Source of the DNA: RUG14121 sp964533935
GTDB taxonomy: Bacteria > Bacillota_I > Bacilli_A > RF39 > UBA660
Length of the DNA stretch: 31,538 nt
Direction: 5' to 3'
Assembly (NCBI GenBank): GCA_964533935.1
Contig: CAZHOG010000013.1
Span: 1 to 31,538, forward strand
The position numbers and the translations under genes were made by a program. Positions 16,153 to 24,330 of this stretch are shown one piece after another. The notes below the pieces were generated by a model. It was not told where the DNA came from, did not search any database, and saw only the letters and a program-made list of their open reading frames with translations. The first letter of the stretch is position 1, and every line of letters begins with the position of its first letter.

Positions 16153-16902
16153 TTATAAAATAGAATCAAGTGCTAATGTAATCATTGTGTTTAAAGATTT
16201 TTCTCTGTCCTCAATTGACATAAAATCTTTTTTATACTTACTGTCTACGACAGTTAGAATACATGCAGATTCTAGTTCGAAACTATTTGCAATATGAAAT
16301 AATGCAAATGATTCCATTTCTTCTCCAATAACTTGAATGTTTCCAGGTATTCTTGATAGAACATGTTCATTATCAGAATAGAAACCAAATTGTTCAGTAG
16401 ACATTACCGCACCTTCATGCATAGATAATCCTTTTTCTTTTGCAACTTTTCTAATATTATCATTTAATGAATCACTTGATTTTACTAAATGAGTGTTTTC
16501 TCCATTATATGAATAAGCAAAAGCTCCTTCATTATATGAACTAGTTGCAAGAATTATATCAGGGACATTCATTGTTTCTAATAATCCACCACAAGTTCCA
16601 ATTCTAATTATTTTTTTTACTCCAAAGAAGTAAAATAGTTCAAACGCGTATACACTCATAGAAGGCATACCCATGCCAGAACCCATCACTGTAACCCTTT
16701 TATTCTTATAATTTCCTGTAAATGCAAACATATTTCTTGTGTCACTAACTAATTTAGCATCTTCCAAAAAATTTTCAGCAATATATTTTGCCCTCAGAGG
16801 ATCGCCAGGCATTATTACTGTATCTGCAATACATTCTGCTGCACAATTAATGTGTGCAGGCTTTAAGTGTTCTAAAACTTTAGGAACATTCACATTTATC
16901 AC
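16153..16902 (-). CDS. deoD: Purine nucleoside phosphorylase, DeoD type
   Basis: Cleaves purine (deoxy)nucleosides with phosphate in nucleotide salvage; hexameric family. Hallmarks are PGDPLRAKYIAE (phosphate site), GMGMPSMSVY, IRIGTCGG, EEMESFALF and the VVDSKYKKD segment around the conserved VSD-type Asp. The 249-aa form has an N-terminal extension of about 14 residues (MINVNVPKVLEHLK) relative to E. coli and Bacillus DeoD. The start is a GTG, as no ATG is in frame nearby; a second GTG three codons later is also possible. Short intergenic spacing separates it from sigG upstream, and a terminator follows. Confidence 0.93.
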   Translation of the reverse strand: MINVNVPKVLEHLKPAHINCAAECIADTVIMPGDPLRAKYIAENFLEDAKLVSDTRNMFAFTGNYKNKRVTVMGSGMGMPSMSVYAFELFYFFGVKKIIRIGTCGGLLETMNVPDIILATSSYNEGAFAYSYNGENTHLVKSSDSLNDNIRKVAKEKGLSMHEGAVMSTEQFGFYSDNEHVLSRIPGNIQVIGEEMESFALFHIANSFELESACILTVVDSKYKKDFMSIEDREKSLNTMITLALDSIL

Positions 16903-16986
16903 TCTTTTCTATTCTTAAATCAAGTTTAGCACATAAGTGTAAACCAAAAAACTACTATGCAATAATTTTACAATACACTTTACACA

Positions 16987-17763
16987 TTATTTTATTAGTT
17001 TTCTGATATTATCAATAGCATTCTTTTCTATTCTAGATACCTGAGCTTGAGAAATATTATATTCTGATGCCAATTCCGTTTGCGTCTTTCCATATATATA
17101 TCTAGATGTAATGATTTCTCTTTCTCTATCTTTAATATTTAATAATGCCCTTCTCATTGAGATTAACATATCTCGATCAATATCATCATTCTTTTTATCA
17201 GCTATCTGATCAAATAAATAAATCGTATCTCCCCCATCATTATATATGGGTTCAAATATTGACATTGGTTCTTTAAGCGAATCCAGAGCATAATCAATTT
17301 GATATTCTAAAATATTTAAATCATTAGCTATTTCAGAGTTAGTTGGTATTCTGCCATTAGTTTTTTCATATTCATCTTTATATTTAATTATTTGATAAGC
17401 AAGTTCTTTTATACTTCTACTAACTCTAACAGTCGTATTATCTCTAATATGTCTTTTAATTTCCCCAATTATTAATGGACAAGCATAAGTAGATAATTGT
17501 AAATTATAAGATAAATCAAAATTATCAATAGCTTTAATTAATCCTATTACACCCACTTGAAATAAATCATCTAAATTATATTTTTGATTATTAAATTTTT
17601 TTAGAATACTTAACACTAATTTTAAATTCCCATTAATTAATTTTTCCTTAGCTTTTAAATCTCCACTTTGGTATTGTTTAAATAATTCAACAGTTTCTGA
17701 ACTCTTTAAAACAGGAATATCATTGGTATTAATTCCTGTTATTTCAACTTTATAATTTGCCAT
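16987..17763 (-). CDS. sigG: Forespore sigma factor G
   Basis: RNA polymerase sigma factor for late forespore genes; 258 aa against 260 in Bacillus subtilis. Region 2 (NLKLVLSILKKFNNQKYNLDDLFQVG) and RVSRSIKELAYQ are visible; SLFEPIYNDGGD-type sequence (MSIFEPIYNDGGDTIY) is a strong SigG fingerprint, and region 4 ends in QAQVSRIEKNAI. The N-terminus KVEITGINTNDIPVLK also matches SigG, which separates it from SigF. It lacks its usual neighbours spoIIGA and sigE. Start ATG follows AAAGGAG. The promoter region at 17781-17810 fits forespore sigma factors, implying SigF activation and self-regulation, as in Bacillus. Confidence 0.96.
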   Translation of the reverse strand: MANYKVEITGINTNDIPVLKSSETVELFKQYQSGDLKAKEKLINGNLKLVLSILKKFNNQKYNLDDLFQVGVIGLIKAIDNFDLSYNLQLSTYACPLIIGEIKRHIRDNTTVRVSRSIKELAYQIIKYKDEYEKTNGRIPTNSEIANDLNILEYQIDYALDSLKEPMSIFEPIYNDGGDTIYLFDQIADKKNDDIDRDMLISMRRALLNIKDREREIITSRYIYGKTQTELASEYNISQAQVSRIEKNAIDNIRKLIK

Positions 17764-17780
17764 AAAACTCCTTTCACTAT

Positions 17781-17810
17781 TATAATGAAAAATAAAGTTA
17801 GTTTTTATGC
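17781..17810 (-). promoter_or_regulatory. Sigma-F/sigma-G-type promoter of sigG
   Basis: Minus strand: GCATA (17806-17810), 18 bases, CATTATA (17781-17787). GCATA fits the forespore GHATR -35 element, and CATTATA fits the CATNHTA -10. The AAAGGAG RBS of sigG follows at suitable distance. A matching element upstream of its own gene is expected for sigG from Bacillus biology; here it is a sequence inference. Confidence 0.6.
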
Positions 17811-17864
17811 ATTTTTATTATGTAAAGGGGTTTGTAAATTATAGAATATTTTCATCTAATATAG

Positions 17865-17890
17865 TATAATTATTAAAGGTGATATATATG
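17865..17890 (+). promoter_or_regulatory. Promoter/RBS unit of recU-ponA
   Basis: TATAAT (17865-17870), seven bases, GGTGAT (17878-17883), four bases, ATG (17888). No good -35 box is seen 17 bases upstream (TAGAAT). The expected transcription start is on or next to the Shine-Dalgarno. It is divergent from sigG with 124 bases between the two starts. Confidence 0.55.
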
Positions 17891-18451
17891 TTATATCCTA
17901 ATAATATTAAGAAAAACATAAAAAATAATATTAGTCATAGTAATCGTGGAATGGATTTAGAAAGTCTTATTAATGAAACGAATGAATACTATTTAAAAAA
18001 TGATATTGCTCTAATATTTAAAAAGCCTACACCAATTGGGGTGGCTAAAGTTAGTTATAACGAAAGAGGCAAATCAATTGATAAGGCTTATTTCAAAGAG
18101 CAATCTACATTAGATTATAATGGATTATATAAAGGAAAATATATTGAATTTGATGCCAAAGAAACTTTAAATAAAACTTCTTTTCCATTATCAAATGTTC
18201 ATAATCACCAAATAATACATATATCTAATGTTTTAAAGCATGGTGGTATTTGCTTTTTATTCATTAAGATCAATAGTTTATTCTATATATTAATGGGTGA
18301 AGATTTTATTAATTTCATTAATAACAACGAAAGAAAAAGTATCCCCTATTCTTATATAAAAGAAAAAGGATATCAAGTTAAAGAAAAATATAATCCATCA
18401 TTAGATTATTTAAAAGTAATAGATAATATATATTTTAAGGAGGTCATTTAA
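17888..18451 (+). CDS. recU: Holliday junction resolvase RecU
   Basis: Cuts Holliday junctions in recombination and chromosome segregation; 187 aa. NRGMDLESLINETN, DYNGLYKGKYIEFDAKET and the KTSFPLSNVHNHQI run match Bacillus RecU, including the acidic-Lys (E/D-x-K) catalytic cluster near YIEFDAKET. An upstream GTG (17879) is open in frame, but the ATG at 17888 has GGTGAT four bases before it. The stop codon is followed directly by the ponA start, so the two are coupled, as in Bacillus. Confidence 0.94.
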   Translation: MLYPNNIKKNIKNNISHSNRGMDLESLINETNEYYLKNDIALIFKKPTPIGVAKVSYNERGKSIDKAYFKEQSTLDYNGLYKGKYIEFDAKETLNKTSFPLSNVHNHQIIHISNVLKHGGICFLFIKINSLFYILMGEDFINFINNNERKSIPYSYIKEKGYQVKEKYNPSLDYLKVIDNIYFKEVI

Positions 18452-21028
18452 ATGGCAAAAAAAATAAATATAAATAAGGTTAAAGGAAAAGTTAAAGAAA
18501 AAACCAATAATATTAAAAATAAAGCAAAAAATAAATTTGGAGGAAGATTAAGATCTTTAATTGTTATTGCATTCTATACTTTAGGTATTGTTATTGCAAC
18601 AACTGTTCTAATCTTTGGTCTATACATTATTTTTTCTGCTCCAGATTTTGATACATCAGAATTATATAAAAAAGAAGCAACAGTTTTATATGATAAAGAT
18701 GGAAATGAAATTACTCGTTTAGGTGCTGAAAATAGAGTTTTAGTTACCTATGATGATTTACCACAATCTTTAGTTGATGCTTTAGTAGCAACAGAAGATT
18801 CAAGATTTTTCCAACATAATGGTTTTGATGCTGCTAGATTTATGAAAGCATCTCTTGGACAAGTTCTTGGCAATTCTGGTGCAGGTGGTGCTTCTACTCT
18901 TACCATGCAAATTGTAAAAAATACTTATACAGGTAAAGAAGCACATGGTATCAAAGGTATTATCAGAAAATTTACTGATATATATATGGCAGTATTTAAA
19001 GTTGAAAAAACTTATACTAAAGAAGAAATAATTGAATTCTATGTTAATAGTCAATGGTTAGGTGCTGGAAATATAAATTATAATGGTGTATTTGGAGTTG
19101 AACAAGCTTCACAAGCATATTTTGGAAAATCTGTTAAAGATTTAAGTTTAGCTGAAAGTTCTTTATTAGTTGGTATGTTTAATAACCCTACTAGTTTTAA
19201 TCCATATAATTATCCAGAACTAGCTACAAAAAGAAGATCAGTAGTATTATCATTAATGGTTAAACATGGATATATTACAGAAGAAGAAAAAGATGCAGCT
19301 AATGCAATTTCAGTTGAATCATTATTAGTTAAAAAGGATGGAAACACTTATAAAAACCCTTATCAAGCATTTATAGATTATGTAATTGATAATGTTGAAG
19401 AGAATACCGGAGATAATCCATATAAAGTTCCAATGGCAATTAAAACAACACTTGATAGAAGTATTCAAGATGTCGTAAATAATGTTACTAATGGTCAAGG
19501 TGGTTATTCATTTGTTGATGATAAAGTTCAAATGGGTATGGCAATTACATCTACAAAAGATGGTTCTGTAGTTGCTCTATCAGGTGGTAGAAATTATGCA
19601 GCTAAAGGTTTAAATAGAGCCACTGATATTGCTAGACAACCTGGATCAACTGCTAAACCAATTTTCGATTACGGTCCTTACATAGAATATAAAAATGGAT
19701 CTAATAAATCATATTTCTTTGATTTACCATATACGTACACATCTGGTGGTTCAGTTAAGAACTACGATAATAAATATAAAGGATTAATAACAATGGATGA
19801 TGCATTAGTAGATAGTAGAAATATTCCTGCTCTACAAGCTTTCCAAGCTGTTGATTCTGAAAAAATTGCGGATTTTGCACATAATTTAGGAATTGACTAT
19901 GGTGAAGGATTATATGAATCATGTTCCATTGGTGGATTTGATGGTGTTAGTCCATTACAAATGAGTGCTGCATATGCTGCTTTTGCTAGAGGTGGCGATT
20001 ACATTGCTCCTTATGCTTACACTGAAATAACTTATTTAGAAACAGATGCAACTAAAAAATACTCATACGAAAAAGTAGAAGTTATGAGTGAAGAAACAGC
20101 TTATATCATTACAGATATATTAGTAGAAGGTGGTTCTTCTGGTGTTGGTGGTAGCATTAATGTAAGTGGAACTCAAGTTGCCGCTAAAGGTGGTACAACA
20201 ACAATGGATGCTGCATCAAGAAAAGCAAAAGGATTCCCTGATTCAGTTACTCCAGACCATTGGAATAATACTTATACATCTGATTATTCAATATCTTTAT
20301 GGTATGGATATGATGAATTAGTTAAAGGAGGAAGTTATATTACTTCTACTCCTGGTGGTAAAGCAAGACGTGGAATTATGTCAGCAGTTGCCAATAAAGT
20401 TTATAAGAAAAATGCTAAGTTTAATAAACCTTCTGGAGTTGTAGCTGTATCTGTTGAAAAAGAAACTATTCCAGCAACACTTTCAAGTGATTATACTCCT
20501 GAAGATATGAAAATGACTGCATTATATAAAGCTGGTACAGAACCAACTGAAACTTCTACAAGATTTAGTCAACTTGAAAATCCATCAAATGGTTCATTTA
20601 CTGCTTCTGGTAATACAATTAATTTAACATGGAGCGCAATTAAAACTCCTGAAGCAATTGATCAAAATGCATTAGCAACATACTTTAATACAGGATATGG
20701 CCAATGGGCTAATGACTATTATCAAAAAAGATTAGCATATAACAATAGTTACATTGGTTCTATTGGATATGAAGTATATGTTAAAAATAATGGTAATCTA
20801 ACATATGTTGGATATACTAATTCTAATTCATATTCATATAATGGTGATGGTATGACAAGTTATGAATTTGTTATTAAATCAGCATATAGTATCTTTAAAA
20901 ATAATAGAAGTTCTGGAATTACAATTTCAACTAAATATTCTAACCCAGTAGTTCCTAGTGAACCACAAACATCTACTGAACCTGATACTACTAATACTAC
21001 AACTTCTACAAATACAGTAATTCAATAA
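18452..21028 (+). CDS. ponA: Class A penicillin-binding protein (PBP1a-like)
   Basis: Bifunctional peptidoglycan synthase, 858 aa. A basic N-terminal cytoplasmic region, one membrane anchor (about 36-61), a GT51 glycosyltransferase (ATEDSRFFQHNGFD with Glu115, GASTLTMQIVKN, KVEKTYTKEEIIEFYVN), a transpeptidase, a fibronectin-III-like module (about 710-830) and a Ser/Thr/Pro-rich tail. Transpeptidase boxes: STAK with Ser399 and Lys402, SRN at 455-457. The third box, normally KTG, reads KGG at 579-581 (AAKGGTTTM). ATG follows AAGGAGG and the recU stop directly. Role in recU-ponA pairs is elongation and division wall synthesis. Confidence 0.95.
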   Translation: MAKKININKVKGKVKEKTNNIKNKAKNKFGGRLRSLIVIAFYTLGIVIATTVLIFGLYIIFSAPDFDTSELYKKEATVLYDKDGNEITRLGAENRVLVTYDDLPQSLVDALVATEDSRFFQHNGFDAARFMKASLGQVLGNSGAGGASTLTMQIVKNTYTGKEAHGIKGIIRKFTDIYMAVFKVEKTYTKEEIIEFYVNSQWLGAGNINYNGVFGVEQASQAYFGKSVKDLSLAESSLLVGMFNNPTSFNPYNYPELATKRRSVVLSLMVKHGYITEEEKDAANAISVESLLVKKDGNTYKNPYQAFIDYVIDNVEENTGDNPYKVPMAIKTTLDRSIQDVVNNVTNGQGGYSFVDDKVQMGMAITSTKDGSVVALSGGRNYAAKGLNRATDIARQPGSTAKPIFDYGPYIEYKNGSNKSYFFDLPYTYTSGGSVKNYDNKYKGLITMDDALVDSRNIPALQAFQAVDSEKIADFAHNLGIDYGEGLYESCSIGGFDGVSPLQMSAAYAAFARGGDYIAPYAYTEITYLETDATKKYSYEKVEVMSEETAYIITDILVEGGSSGVGGSINVSGTQVAAKGGTTTMDAASRKAKGFPDSVTPDHWNNTYTSDYSISLWYGYDELVKGGSYITSTPGGKARRGIMSAVANKVYKKNAKFNKPSGVVAVSVEKETIPATLSSDYTPEDMKMTALYKAGTEPTETSTRFSQLENPSNGSFTASGNTINLTWSAIKTPEAIDQNALATYFNTGYGQWANDYYQKRLAYNNSYIGSIGYEVYVKNNGNLTYVGYTNSNSYSYNGDGMTSYEFVIKSAYSIFKNNRSSGITISTKYSNPVVPSEPQTSTEPDTTNTTTSTNTVIQ

Positions 21029-21060
21029 AAAATAAAAAGTTTAAAACTTTTTATTTTTTT
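21026..21060. terminator. Bidirectional terminator between ponA and nth
   Basis: A near-perfect AT-rich inverted repeat (AAAAATAAAAAGTT and its mirror around a small centre at 21041-21044) has A runs on the left and T runs on the right, so it can end transcription in both directions. The nth stop codon lies in its loop and the last nth codons in one arm. Confidence 0.75.
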
Positions 21061-21670
21061 TATAATAATTACATTCTTCTTTTAGTAAGCATTTATCACA
21101 TAAAGGATTTCTGCTTTTACAAATATATCTCCCAAATAAGACAAGTTGATGATGAGTTCTACTCCATTTATCTTTAGGTAAAAATTTCATTAACTTTTTC
21201 TCTATTTGAAATGGATTATCATTTTTATTAGCTATTTTAAGCCTTTTTGAGACTCTTTCGACATGTGTATCCACTGCTATAGTAGGAACAAGAAAAAGAT
21301 TAGATAAAACCACATTACAAGTCTTTCTCCCAACTCCTGAAAGATTTTCAAGATAACTTCTATCATTAGGGACTGTACCATCAAAATCTCTCACCAAACA
21401 TTTAGCAATATCAATAATATATTCACTCTTTTTTCTAAATGAACCAAGAGATCTTATAATACTTTCAATATCTTTGATGTCTGCAGTTGCAAGTGTAAAT
21501 ATATCATATTTACTAAATAATATTTTTGTAATATCATTCACTCTCTTATCAGTACATTGAGCACTTAAAACAGTTGCAATTAATAATTCATAATCTTTAT
21601 TGTAATTCAATTCACATTTAGGATTTGGAATCATTATATCTAAATTATCCAATAAAAATCTATTATTCAT
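21041..21670 (-). CDS. nth: Endonuclease III
   Basis: DNA glycosylase/AP lyase removing oxidised pyrimidines in base excision repair; 209 aa. The helix-hairpin-helix LSGVGRKTCNVV carries catalytic Lys116, VDTHVERV carries Asp134, and the C-terminal [4Fe-4S] site is C184-x6-C191-x2-C194-x5-C200, an exact family match. The start overlaps the dnaD end by 8 bp, and it converges on ponA. dnaD-nth next to ponA-recU is the Bacillus order, without ypoC. Confidence 0.96.
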   Translation of the reverse strand: MNNRFLLDNLDIMIPNPKCELNYNKDYELLIATVLSAQCTDKRVNDITKILFSKYDIFTLATADIKDIESIIRSLGSFRKKSEYIIDIAKCLVRDFDGTVPNDRSYLENLSGVGRKTCNVVLSNLFLVPTIAVDTHVERVSKRLKIANKNDNPFQIEKKLMKFLPKDKWSRTHHQLVLFGRYICKSRNPLCDKCLLKEECNYYKKNKKF

Positions 21671-22295
21671 CTTCGTTCAACCAATCAAAATCAAATATTT
21701 CATCAGTTTTTTCTTCTTCCTTTTTAATTACATTTTTCTTTACGTCATCAACTGTTTTATAACCTTTTTTCTTCCATTCATATAAAACAGTATCAATATA
21801 TCTCATATTAGTTGCACCATTATATACCGCTTCTTTTAAAGCCCCTAGAATTAATTCTTCAGAAAATCCTACCTCTAAAAATTTATTTATATATTCATAT
21901 TCGCTTGGAGATAAAGTTCTACCAAATTCACTTTCAAATGTTTCAAAAATATTAATCTCAGTTTCCTTAGTTTTTTGTTTCTTAATATCATCTTCAATTA
22001 ACTCGTAAAAATTATTCAATGAAATTCCATCAACAATTCTTCCTTCACTATCTTTTCCAGTTTCAAAAGAAATTATATTTTTACTCATTAATTTATTAAA
22101 TGCATTCATAATCATTTCATCACTAACACTCATATTATTTTTTATCAAATCTACGTCAAATATATTTGTGTCTGCATTTTCAAAATATAATAATAATAAA
22201 AATTCATCTAAAGATAATCCTAATTTAACGGCTTCTTTAATAAGATGGTTACCTGTAATATATTTTTTTTCTTTTAATATTTCTTTAACATCCAT
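21663..22295 (-). CDS. dnaD: DnaD replication initiation protein
   Basis: Primosomal protein that helps load the replicative helicase in Gram-positive bacteria; 210 aa. The first ~95 residues are the winged-helix DDBH1 domain (FLLLLYFENADTNIFDVD). Residues 115-185 form the DDBH2 domain with the helix motif YIDTVLYEWKKKGY, close to the YxxxIxxxW signature. The acidic C-terminus (EIFDFDWLNEDE) is typical. It starts 10 bp after cca with GGAGG, and overlaps nth by 8 bp, so cca-dnaD-nth is one operon. Confidence 0.94.
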   Translation of the reverse strand: MDVKEILKEKKYITGNHLIKEAVKLGLSLDEFLLLLYFENADTNIFDVDLIKNNMSVSDEMIMNAFNKLMSKNIISFETGKDSEGRIVDGISLNNFYELIEDDIKKQKTKETEINIFETFESEFGRTLSPSEYEYINKFLEVGFSEELILGALKEAVYNGATNMRYIDTVLYEWKKKGYKTVDDVKKNVIKKEEEKTDEIFDFDWLNEDE

Positions 22296-22305
22296 AATAA
22301 GCCTC

Positions 22306-23376
22306 CTACGAATTAATAAATCTAATTATTTCCTCTTTATTATTATTCAATTTATTATCCAATATCGCGTCTATAATTTTCTTTTGATAATCATGAGCAA
22401 CATTAAAATTATTACTATTTAGTATATCATTAATTTCTACAATTGTAATACATAAATCACTTATATTTTTAATTTGTAATTCATTATACTTAGAATTAAT
22501 TAGTTCTTTATCTATTCCCATTATTTTTCCAGCTATTGTAGAAATATATAATCCATATTTAAATAATATATAATTATCTATTTTACCATACGTTAAAACT
22601 TCTTTTATTTGTTTTATATTGCTTTTTTCAGCTTTAGTAAAAGGATAATCGTCAGTAGTTTCTATTTGTGCCCACATGCCATTTAAATCCTCTACACATT
22701 GTATATCATTATATGAAATGCCTAAATTCTCTTTTAAACCATATTTATTTATTAAATCCAAACCACGATAAGAATTTTTACTAACTAATATTTTATCAAG
22801 TTCTTTTTTTATACGATTTTTAGATAGAGTTTTCACTAATTCTTTATACATAAAAATTCCATCATTTAAATAAACATCAATATTAAAATTTAAAATAGTT
22901 GCGAATCTTATGGCTCTTAAAATTCTTAATGGATCATCTTTTAATTTAGAAACATCCCCTATTAATTTAATTTTTCTGTTTAAAATATCATCCTTTCCAT
23001 TTAATAAATCTATTAATTCACTTTTATTATTCATACATATAATATTTATAGTAAAATCTCTTCTTAATATATCTGTATATAAATCTTTTATATAATTTAT
23101 TTCCACTGGTTTTCTTTTAAAATACTTAATATCCTCTCTAAATGTCGTAATATCAAAATTATATTCATTAATTCTAAAATTAATAGAACCATATTCATCG
23201 CTTTCAATATTTAAATCAAATATTCTTTTAATATCTTTTGGTAATGCATCAGAACATATATCTATATCTAAACTATTATTACCTAGTAGCATATCTCTAA
23301 CATATCCACCAATAATATATGCAGAAAAACCTGCATCTTCAATTTTATCTAAAACAGTTTTAATTACTTTATCCAT
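22306..23376 (-). CDS. cca: CCA-adding tRNA nucleotidyltransferase
   Basis: Adds or repairs the 3' CCA of tRNAs. 356 aa, class II nucleotidyltransferase fold. GGYVRDMLLG at 23-32 and DID at 37-39 are the catalytic motifs; RRDFTINIICM is motif B; DPLRILRAIRFA is the basic/erasing motif C-D; and KNRIKKELDKIL is the neck motif. A poly(A) polymerase cannot be fully ruled out, but in Firmicutes with this dnaD neighbourhood it is CCA-adding. It has its own extended -10 promoter 18 bases before the ATG and AGGAGAT as RBS. Confidence 0.94.
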   Translation of the reverse strand: MDKVIKTVLDKIEDAGFSAYIIGGYVRDMLLGNNSLDIDICSDALPKDIKRIFDLNIESDEYGSINFRINEYNFDITTFREDIKYFKRKPVEINYIKDLYTDILRRDFTINIICMNNKSELIDLLNGKDDILNRKIKLIGDVSKLKDDPLRILRAIRFATILNFNIDVYLNDGIFMYKELVKTLSKNRIKKELDKILVSKNSYRGLDLINKYGLKENLGISYNDIQCVEDLNGMWAQIETTDDYPFTKAEKSNIKQIKEVLTYGKIDNYILFKYGLYISTIAGKIMGIDKELINSKYNELQIKNISDLCITIVEINDILNSNNFNVAHDYQKKIIDAILDNKLNNNKEEIIRFINS

Positions 23377-23399
23377 AATTATCTCCTAAAAAAATTATA
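23374..23399 (-). promoter_or_regulatory. Promoter/RBS unit of cca-dnaD-nth
   Basis: Minus strand: TGATATAAT (extended -10, TATAAT at 23394-23399), six bases, AGGAGAT (23381-23387), four bases, ATG. The -35 position falls in the preceding terminator and is poor. Confidence 0.55.
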
Positions 23400-23408
23400 T
23401 CACAAATA

Positions 23409-23431
23409 TAAAAAAAAGCACATATGTGCTT
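23409..23431 (-). terminator. Terminator after the 272-aa membrane-anchored protein
   Basis: Minus strand: AAGCACAT and its mirror (16-bp palindrome, 23416-23431) followed by seven or more U. The upstream arm overlaps the stop codon of the gene at 23430. Confidence 0.75.
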
Positions 23432-24248
23432 ATTTATCTATATTAAATATTTCTGGTTCAATGTTACCAAACAAACTATCAAAATCAGAAACTGGTTCAA
23501 CTTCCTTAGCTTTTTCTTCAGGAATTTCTTTAATTTCTTCTTTTACTTCATTTAATTTTGGCATTTCAACTTTCTTTGGAAGTTCAAATGAATTTGAAAC
23601 AACTTCTTCTTTTATTTCAGGAACTGACGGTTTAATAATTTCATCATTTGTATAAACAGAACTAAATGGAGCTTCAACTTTTAAAGAAGGCTTTTCAAAT
23701 ACTTCTTTAACTTCTTCAGTTGGTTCTTTAATCTCAACAACAGGCTCTTTTATTTCTTCTATTGGTTCTGAAATATTATTTGTTTGAAATAATTCATCTA
23801 AATTCAAAGAATTAATACTAGAATTTGAATCATTTTCTAAGTTTTCAAAAGCATTATTATTTCCAACTTTAATTTCTTCTGTTGGAACAACTTCTTCTTT
23901 AACTGATTCTTCTACTAATGTTGGAATTTCAATTCCTTTTACTTCATTCTCAACAGGATTAATAGTTGTATTATCCATAGAAATATCACTATTTTCATTA
24001 GTTTTTTCAATATCTAAAGTAGGTTGTTCAATAACAGGTATTTCTTCACTTGTTAAATCATCATTTACTTCTTTAGTATCATTTTCTTTCATTAATTCTA
24101 ATTTTTTTGTTTCTTCTAATTTTCTATTTTTTTCATCTTTTTTACCAAAAAATAAAATAAGTAGAAATAAGAAAATCAAAACGGCAATTACTATAAATAG
24201 ACCAATACCAAAATATTCAGTATCATATAATTTATATAGGAATTCCAT
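23430..24248 (-). CDS. Membrane-anchored acidic repeat protein, unknown function
   Basis: No family recognised. 272 aa: a short N-terminus, one strong membrane helix (about 13-35), a basic stop-transfer stretch, then about 230 residues rich in Glu, Lys, Pro, Val and Ile with low complexity, including short repeats such as EIKEP and VKEEV; the C-terminus ends in an EPVSDFDSLFGNIEPEIFNI-like acidic, amphipathic patch that could bind a partner. By charge rule the long tail is probably cytoplasmic. The chosen ATG follows GGTGG by eight bases; GTG starts four to five codons upstream are open but overlap the RBS. It has its own promoter and terminator. Confidence 0.7.
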   Translation of the reverse strand: MEFLYKLYDTEYFGIGLFIVIAVLIFLFLLILFFGKKDEKNRKLEETKKLELMKENDTKEVNDDLTSEEIPVIEQPTLDIEKTNENSDISMDNTTINPVENEVKGIEIPTLVEESVKEEVVPTEEIKVGNNNAFENLENDSNSSINSLNLDELFQTNNISEPIEEIKEPVVEIKEPTEEVKEVFEKPSLKVEAPFSSVYTNDEIIKPSVPEIKEEVVSNSFELPKKVEMPKLNEVKEEIKEIPEEKAKEVEPVSDFDSLFGNIEPEIFNIDK

Positions 24249-24276
24249 TTTATCCACCACCTTTTATTCTATAAAG

Positions 24277-24305
24277 ATAATATCATATTATATTTTCTAA
24301 ATCAA
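24277..24305 (-). promoter_or_regulatory. Promoter of the 272-aa membrane protein gene
   Basis: Minus strand: TTGATT (24300-24305), 17 bases, TATTAT (24277-24282) with an extended TG one base upstream of the -10. A clear sigma-A-type promoter. Confidence 0.7.
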
Positions 24306-24330
24306 TATTTTTATGAAATACTATTTGATT

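Noticed and set aside
16940..16966. Imperfect hairpin with a U run after sigG
   Set aside because: Depends on several G-U pairs and a tiny loop; not strong enough to call as the sigG terminator.
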